NCBI GenBank assembly: GCA_010014835.2
Contig: JAAAKB020313274.1
Coordinates: 1 to 25,329 of the forward strand
DNA length: 25,329 bases
Direction: 5' to 3'
Source of the DNA: Apostichopus leukothele
Lineage: Eukaryota; Echinodermata; Holothuroidea; Aspidochirotida; Stichopodidae
Below, one piece after another: positions 11,301-20,300 of the stretch (the first letter of the stretch is position 1; every line of letters begins with the position of its first letter). Below the pieces are notes generated by a model. That model worked only from the letters and a program-made list of their open reading frames with translations, had not been told where the DNA came from and made no database searches. The translations under genes and the position numbers were made by a program.

Positions 11301-14300
11301 GGATAATAATGAATATGTAATGAGAGTAGTAAAATTTGATAACTAAGAGGTGGATGGAAGCTAATAGATGCATGGTGGGTGGAAGAAGGGGTTGAAGCCA
11401 CACCATTAAAACCACTCGTGGAGAACACTGGGGCAAACAAAACAATGAAAGGAATTGATTTGTTCTTCATATAAATGAAGCAAATTATGCAGGCAAATGT
11501 TGTGTAGCATCTAATACATTGCGGGACTATATTAACATAATACATCATGGAGCTAAGTATAAAATTTACATTGTGGGGCTACATCATTTATAATAATAAT
11601 AATATATGATACATTGTGGGGCTACACCTTGTACAATAACTTAAAACACTATGGGACTACATATTATAAATAAAGGATAAGAAAAAGTTATATGATTTTC
11701 TATTCATAATAGTCCAATCATAGGAGGGAAATTTTCTTCACATATCACTAATGCTAAGTCTATTTCCAGACAGCTCTATAAATATCCAACAACCTACTGT
11801 TTGAAAAGTGTATGGAGGTCAGGGAGAATATAGAACAACATAGTTTTTACAATGTTCCTTACAAGATATTACCAATAACCATACTTCACAGCAGCTTAAA
11901 CACACAATGAAATGTACATCCTGAATGGATGTGAGATAGTTAAAATTATTGAGAAAATCTAACAACTCACTGTTGGTGGCAAACATATATTTGTGTGTAG
12001 TTGAAATCCCAACAGCTCTTCTGATGTCGCTGTTAGCAATATATTCCAGAAGTGGCCTGGCATAGGATGGCGTAATGACAGGAACATATTTTCCACCCTA
12101 TAAGAGAAGTAAATCAAATGTTACTTGATGCTAGCTGAAGATTGAAATAAGAAGACATGAGTAAATTAACATGCAACCATAGTATATCATGGCCAACTTG
12201 ATCTGCATTCCATAAATCAACACATGAAAAGTTAATAATGAATAAAGGTTCCCTTTATTACTTTATTATGTAATATTTGAACTAGTTTTCAAGATGAACA
12301 TAAAGCAGACTCATTTTGTTAATGAAAGCATGGACTAAGATTGATTTTGAGGCCATTTATATAGGTGTCACATTATTGTGAGCCGACCATCACGGTGCTG
12401 ATCGATCAGTCACTGATCAGCATCAGAAACTAATTGAGGACCAGGGATATAGAGGAATAAGTGAGTATTACCTTGCCTCGGATATTGATAACATCCTGCT
12501 CCAACAAGAGTCTCTTTTCAAAGTCAGTGATATCCCCGATTATCTCTTCAGTGACTTCATCTATTCCAGTCTTTCTGGAAAAGTAGCTTGATAACCTGGG
12601 GAATTAATAGATGGTAATTATATGGTGGGGCGGGGGCCATAAGTATTTGTCATTAAACAGTACCTTCAGTTAAGTCACTCAACATGATGACTACTGGTTT
12701 CCATCTAGAAAAACATTACGCTGTATGTCTTTCACATCTCGATTCTCGATTGACTTAATATGACACTATGATAGATTGATACTTAATAATGAAATGAACA
12801 CTAATTCTCTGAACATGGTGCATATATCATGCAGTGAGTGTCTGGATCTCTTCATTCCAAGTATAATGCTGGAGTAAAAGTAATACTCTCCACATGTGTC
12901 AAGAAGTGTCTTTTACCGTCCACTTGTGCCAAGAAGTGTCTTTTACTGTCCACTTGTGCAAAGAAGTGTCTTTTTACTGTACAATTGTGCCAAGAAGTGT
13001 CTTTTAAACACCTATTTCACAAATAAACATAATCAGCCTTATTGGAGGGAGAACAGACAAAGATTCTAACCTCTCAAAAAATGTTGCCTCTCAACGGAAA
13101 ATCAACAAAACATTTTAAAGGGATCTGAAAGACTGTTCTAATGTTCAGTGTAAAATTATGAATGCTGCCTACTTGTCTCACGACAGTCACAATCTATTCA
13201 AGGCTACATACCTTATTCTTCACAGTAAAATACAAGACACTTGAACCCCTAAACAAAATCATTACATTGAGTAAACAATTTACCAATCCGCTTTTGTGTA
13301 ACAGAAAACATAACAACAGAATTATAGAAGTTGAAAATGTCCTTACTTGATAGCCTGTACTTCTCCAGGTCTTCTCCTGTTATAGCTAATGAGAGCCGCC
13401 AGAGCCAAAATAACTACTTTCCTATAGTTTGGGTAGGATGTGTCTTTCAAGTCACATACTTTGGCTTCTCCTTTCAAGTATTGACTGAACTTCACCACAT
13501 CACTTGGAATAGGCAAAGGAGTATTCTTTACATGTTTATTTTCATCAAGCAGAACACGTGCTAACTTAGTCGACCACTGTATGGACATCAAATGCAAGAA
13601 GTCTATTGCAGACTCTTTCATGTCCTTGTTTCTGGATTCAATGGCTCTGCCTAACTTAATGTTGGCCATTCGTTTGATGTCATGTGCTAATTTGATAGCA
13701 TTTGATGGTGCTTGAAGGCTGTCTTCATCTGAAGAATCTTGCTGAGCAACTTTTAGTGCCCCTTTAGCAACCTGTGTAAAGTACTCTGGATCCAGATAAT
13801 CTTGCATATCGGTACCTGTAGGAGGGGTGACCATTCCTCTCAGTGTAATAAGGAGCCTGCTTGAGAGTCGCATAACAGCGGATGTGTAATACTTCCGCAT
13901 TAGCTCGTTCCCCACATTTCGCAACAACCATTGGTTACCTAATGATACCACCAAGTTGTCTGATCTTGCTACCTGGCCAATTTCATCGAGACGCATGACT
14001 GGAAAAACTTCGACTTTCATCATTTTGCTTGCCTCGACATTGAACCTTCCTGATAGCATAGCACTCTGCATCAACAAATTAGCCTTCGTCTGATGAGCAA
14101 GTTTTTCTATTCTTTCGGGGCAATGGTGTCTAGGTATTATGTCAAGTTTCAACCATTCCAAACAAGAAGGACACGGCCCATATTCTGAAATGCTGAATCT
14201 GCCCTGTGTCTCATTTTGTCTTCTTCCCAGTATTATTTCTCCACGTTGTTTCTGTAATACCTTCTTGTTGTGAGAACTGTCTCCTTTGTTTCGCAAGATT

Positions 14301-17300
14301 GAAAGGAGCCTCTTCCTCTCTTGAGACTTCTGTAGTCTTATTTGGTCGCTGTCTCCCTTAAGAATGTTGATCTGTGTTATTTTCTGTACTTCAGGCTCTA
14401 AATCATGAGTTTTTCCAAGGATGTGTTGGGAGAAGTTTATGTAGGCTCTCTGGCAGAAGGGGCAGAAATGTCTAGCATTATATACTCTGCTACATTTTTT
14501 CCGCTTTCCTGTTTTGGTCGTCATTGAACTACTTACTCGTCTTATGTAGATTCCATTATTTTCCTTGTCTCTAATAACTTCATCTTCTTCTGGATCGCTG
14601 TCACTATCCTCAATGGTTGCATCATCAACATAATCTAGCTTGTCTACATTACTCAGGCTCTTAAGGCTTCCCACCCTTAATGGAAGTTCCTCGGAATCTG
14701 AAGAGCCTCCACTATCATTCAGTTTTCTCTTCTTCCGGGATTCTACATTGTCATCACTTTCTGGAACTTCGCTGTCTGGAACTTCGCTGTCTGGAACTTC
14801 GCTGTCTGAAACTTCGCTGTCTGGAACTTCGCTGTTTGGAACATCACTGTCTGGAATATACTCATCTTCACTTTCATCTTCTATAAAAAAGAAAAGTATC
14901 TCACAGCAATTAATGATACAACATATAACAAATAAATATGAGAGCATGAGTGAATGTTTCTATTTGATTCAAGACAATTCCATGGTCACTCACATTTTGA
15001 ACCCTTCACATTTAAAAAGTTCAAACTGCGGGTATATAAAACCTAGCTTCTTGGTTTTGGGAGTGCTTTATACTTGGGTCCCTAAATATTTGATAATATA
15101 CAAATCCACCCAAGAGTATCTGCTATTAGCATGGAATTTTCAGTGAAATCTGTTACATAACAAGGTGGTTCTCCAACCTCCAGTGTTGCCTGGTTATGTG
15201 GTAGTTGAAATATACCTGATGTAAATTGTTTTTTTAATTGCTAAACTATTAATAAAGCTCCACAAGAAGGAAGAAATCAGTACTAATTCAAAATGTTGTA
15301 CTTACCATGTTTCATGTAAGTCAAACAATGTTTGGTTATCTGACCTCAAATGACACCAATAACCTTGAAATGACCATCAAATTTCCCAGCACCAAAAACT
15401 CACTATATGTACCAGGTTCCAATGATGTACATGTATAGTAATTCAACCTCAAATGACTAATGACCTCCCATGACCGTCACAATTTCAGCACTAAATTTTG
15501 TTAAGTTTCATATAACTCCAACAATATTTAGCAATTTGACCTGGAATGACCTCTGATGACCTTCAAATTACCTTTTAGAGCCCAGAAAGTTTACTATATA
15601 AATCCAACAATGTTTAGTTATTGGACCTTTTTGGACTGGTAATTTGACATCCAAGTGACTTTCAAAACTTGGCACTGAATGGTCACTACATCCTCTAGTA
15701 TGAATGTCATACCTTTAAATATTTAGCATAACTAACTAGCAAGATGTGGTTCTGGAGATATCACATTCACATACTTAATTGATCCACAGTCATTAATAAT
15801 GCAAATTAAACTACTTACTTGGTCTATATGGTACTTATAAGTTTTGAGACCCCATGCCCTTTTGTGCAGTCTACCAAGTTTCATCAGCATAGCTCATAGG
15901 TTCGGGAGATAAGCTGTTCACAAGCTATTTTGCACACTCACACACCCACACCTATGTCAAAGTTATTCCTTTTAAAGTCTCTTTGAACAACTTTAGGCAA
16001 GACAAAACGGACATGACATTTTTCAAAATTGTGAATCAAGCTGCAAATATTTATTCTAGAATTGATACAATACAGCAATAAAAACCCTCAATAGGAATTC
16101 AAAATAAATATTGTAGACAAATATGTTATAACTTGGTAACTGACATTATAATTTGTCTGATGAAAATTCCCAAAGTGAGTGTAATTGTTCAACATTCATT
16201 GAAATAAGGACCTCCCCCTCGCCCCAAGCATGTCATTGTTCATGATTTTTTTACAAAAGTGTTTGAAAAAAAATCCAAAGATTGACATTTGTACAGGTTT
16301 CCGTTCTTCAGATATTGCAATTACAAGGTTTTCATTCTTCAATCTCTACTGACCTCAAATGACCTTGGAGCTGACCTAAAACAATGGGCAAACTAGATAC
16401 CACATATGAAATTGATACAGGTTGTCGTTCTATAGATATTGCGATTACAAGATTTCAAGTTTTTTAATTCTGTTGACCCCATATGACCTTGAAACAAAAC
16501 ATGCCAAATATGAAATTTGTAGACGTTGCTGTTCTTCTGATACTGCAAAAACTAACTTTTCAGTTCTTGACCTCAAATGACCTTGAAACTGAACTAAGAA
16601 CAATATGTTCATATAATCAGTATGAGAAATCTACATACTAAATATTGTAAAGATTGCCGTTCTTCAGATTTTGCAATTACAATCTTGCTGTCACATCCAC
16701 ATACAGTCACACACATTCCACATGACCACATAGATGTTTTGTTGGCAAGTATTCAACTAGAGCACCAATGGTGCAGTGGCTGGTACACTATATCAGCTGT
16801 GCAATTATGAACATTGCTATTTTTGCACAAAAAAATCCACAAGGTACCCTTACTGAACGATCTTGATGTGGAACTTTGGTCAACATTGGTTTATAACATA
16901 GGAGAAGTATTTCAAGCATTTTCACAGTTTAATGGCCTCAAATGACTGCTAAATGACCTTTTACCTTAATTTCTGGAACACACCAGATGCCCCCTCATTC
17001 AATAAACATTGTGTCCATGTTTCATCAAAATCCATCAAAGCCTATACGAGAAGAAGCATTTTAAACAAGTGGGGACAGACATTTAGATAGAATGATAGAT
17101 AGTGATAGACACAGCATGATCACTTAGGCAGACCAGCATGCTGGTATGAGCCAAAAAATGCAATAGTAGTATCAACTCACCTTCACTCTCAGATGGAATT
17201 ACATCTTGTACTTCCTCCAATTCTTGATCCAGACTCCCAGTACCTTTCAGTAAAGCTTTAATCGTTGTAAGTTCTACATGGAGAACATTGAAAGAATGTA

Positions 17301-20300
17301 ACATTCAATACTTGATATCAATATATCAGTTCAATTTGGTGTCACTTGTAAATGTGAAAATCATTCACATCATCCATGGGTCTGGTTTAACACCTGGAGT
17401 GCCACCATCGGTTGGCTCGTAGCGTACAAACAAAATTTTGCTAAACAAGCCTCCCAGATTGCAAGGAGATGTCACTTCCCAGGCAAAAATCTTTATTTTG
17501 AGATCTCAGAAATTTACACTTAGAAAATAGTTACTTAGAAAATTTGTAATCGGTAAAAAGAATGTATACAGAATTGTTTGAGACACCATCCAAGCGGAGA
17601 GCCACCAGCGGTTGGGGCATTGCGTACGTAGCCCAACAATTTTGGCAGTAAAACCTCTGAAAATGAAGGAAATGTCACTTCCCAGGACTTGTAAAAGTTG
17701 TATCTCAACAATTGTTAATTTGAGATCTTAGAAATTTAGACTTAAAACATGGTTAATTAGAATTTTTATTGGTAAAATTACTTGGAGCAACAGTCTGCCA
17801 CAGTTTGAGAATGAGACCAACATGACAAATGTACGGTCACTGTATATTTTCATTAGCTGAACATAAATATGAATAAAAATGTTCATACCTTAAACATTTC
17901 TGGTGGCAACTGCCCCTGCTGCCCCCTTCTGCAGCCCCACACATTTTTGGCTGTGGGGGCTAAAGGCCACCCAGCCCCCCCCCCTGCTTCTATATACGCC
18001 TATGGTCCTGCAGATAACTTTTGACTGAGAAGAGGTCAAAGTCCACGTCTATAAATTACACTGTATTCAAAAGGTTTACAGTGTGTGACCAATGTTGACC
18101 TAGCTGCTTTATAATTTTTTCTATGCTGGACTTATTACTGACCTCAGAGGACCATGCACTGACCACCTGTGAAAACAACTAGAGTGCTGGGTACATAATG
18201 CAGAACAAATATTCCAAGTATAAGCTTTAATCCAAGTTAGAATCTTTAATCATCAATCAGATCTTTGATTTAGAGCTTATTGTAAGGATTTATGTAAAGC
18301 TCTAGAGTTGCACTGGTGAAAACTGCTCTTAATATGACTTTGCATATTGCTCCACATGATCCATGAATGCTGAGCATACATGGTATCTGCAGGATCATGT
18401 ATCAGGAACATCACCAACAACCATTAATACTTGATTACACTGTACATCAGAGAATACCATGAATGTAAACCCTCAACTCTAATGATGAGTCACAACTCAA
18501 ACTGATAATTCAACACTTTCCAAAAGGTGTAAATTTGTATGAAGCCTTTGATATTTTTTATGAAACATACCAACTGGGGTTATTATGTTATTTCTCATGT
18601 ACTACTAACCTTCCTCTGTATCCATCACATTTTCTTTGTTTGGTGCAGATTTCTTCCTTTCAACTGGTTCAGTGAGTCCAGAGTTCTGCATCTCAAACAC
18701 CAGCTTCAGTTTGTTGTACAGGTTTTCCGCCTTTTCAGCAACTTTACTGTTTTTGTACCTCCTTATCTGAATAACAAGTATGAATATTTCCTCCAGTTTA
18801 AGTTATGAAATGGACTCAATATCAATTTGTCCATAGATTTCAGCAGAGGGCATATTACTTCTACAGAAATATAAACTTGATCATATTCACTGAATAAAGA
18901 CAAAAACAGACACTTTAGATTAAAAGTGTATTTTTTTATAAATCTGTGTGAAACAAACTACCATGATTAGGTCATGTTAAAAACGTCAATGTTTTCAATT
19001 CAGCATTTACAAAAACCCATCTCCATTTACAGAAAGTTAAAATGGGCAAGAAATACAGATAAACATCAACACAATTGTAGCACATGTGGCTCAGTGATGT
19101 CCTACTTCGATTTGATCGTGTCTTGAGCCTTGGGTGCGAAGGAAAAATGCATCTTTGAAATCTCCCAAACGGATTGAGATTTTGCTTAGCTATTTGGAGA
19201 GGTTGTTCACCACAGCTTTATATATCTATCACAAGCTCCAACAATGATGGTGGCACTGAACAACATTATTTGACAGTTTGGCGTTAGCTTCCTTGTAGCA
19301 AGAGGAATTGTAGTTCCCAAAAAAGGACCATGCACCATCATGGTCAAAGGTCAAAGAGAGGGCAAAGAATAATCAGGGTACTGTCATTTTATACACAATA
19401 TTGACACTTTGTAGTTTACTTTCGCCATCCCAAACATGATTGATATATCTAATATGTACAATAATTTGTACAAGTATCTACATAATTCAAGACTTGCTTT
19501 CCTAATCCTCGCATGATTTTAATTTACGTTTATGATAGAAATAAGTATATCCACCGTATAAAATAAGTTGATCATTAATCTCATCTTTGTTCAACTCCTC
19601 CCTTTACTTATATGATAATAACGAAATTTGTGCATTGATTGTTGAGATTATCCCTACATAATGAATACTCTCAACACAGAAATAATTATTCCATGAACTA
19701 TGACATATCATGGCAAACAGTTTGTCTGAAGTCATCTATTCATTCAAAGTAAATCACAAAGCAACCACAAATGTTATGTTCTGATTACACGTAGACTGTG
19801 TGCGGACACACAAAGCCTTTAAAGTTTGTTAATTTTCAGTTTCGATTATTTTATCGTGAAAAGCATTTCCTGAAACTAATTTAGCAATGCTACATAAAAG
19901 CAAGTACAACTCTTACTCAGACCATTCTTTGAAGTATTTGCTTAGTCGTGACAAATTGTAAAAAAAAGACATTAAAACTGAAAGACATTTTGATCAGGAA
20001 GTTTGAACTGAAAGAAATGTCATATTAAGTGAATTATGTACAGTATTGTCAACTCATGAATTTAGAGCAAGGCCAAGAAAAACTTGACTTTGGGATCAAA
20101 CGCTATATTGCGTTCCATAATTCATACGTGCACAAAGTCTATGATGCATTGAACTAGACAAAACTAAACTATGGAGAAAGATTCACTGCAATGAAGCTTT
20201 CTATTTGTTCTCTTCGTTTTAACATCTTCCTTAACATATATTGACAAGTCAGAAACGTTTTCTGCTAATATGAACGATACGTAAACCCCTCAGTCAATAG

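Larger units (their letters stand above)
9599..11970 (-). other. Intron 6
   Basis: A 2372-bp intron with a GTGAGT donor and TAG acceptor. It holds a G-rich tract (10303-10327), a CRE-like TGACGTCA at 10572-10579 and the CATTGTGGG minisatellite at 11515-11662. Most of 9650-11500 matches nothing else in the window and shows no credible exon. The overlapping minus frames 11116-11445 and 11237-11548 look random. Confidence 0.7.
14881..17180 (-). other. Intron 3 (repeat-rich)
   Basis: A 2300-bp intron with a GTGAGT donor and TAG acceptor. It carries degenerate TGACCTC...TGACC repeats (15335-15700), repeat E copy 2, the DR4-bearing array (16335-16690) and Helitron-like copy B. The segment 14950-15330 shows nothing recognisable. 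Confidence 0.75.

Noticed and set aside
12838-13026. Cys-rich repeated plus-strand frame (STCAKKCLL)
   Set aside because: Produced by the 30-bp minisatellite; unit lengths of 30 and 31 break any conserved frame and there is no gene context.
5150-14880. Recombinase as part of a DIRS/Ngaro-type retroelement
   Set aside because: No reverse transcriptase, RNase H or characteristic repeats are seen near the gene, and it has many introns.
14640-15146. 168-codon plus-strand frame with SLSGTSLSGTS repeats
   Set aside because: It is the antisense shadow of the coding PDSEV minisatellite in exon 4 running on into intron 3.
19085-19143. tRNA-like A box (TGGCTCAGTGA) and weak B box (GGTGCGAAGG), possible SINE head
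   Set aside because: The B box has two mismatches, there is no tail or target duplication, and no second copy is present.
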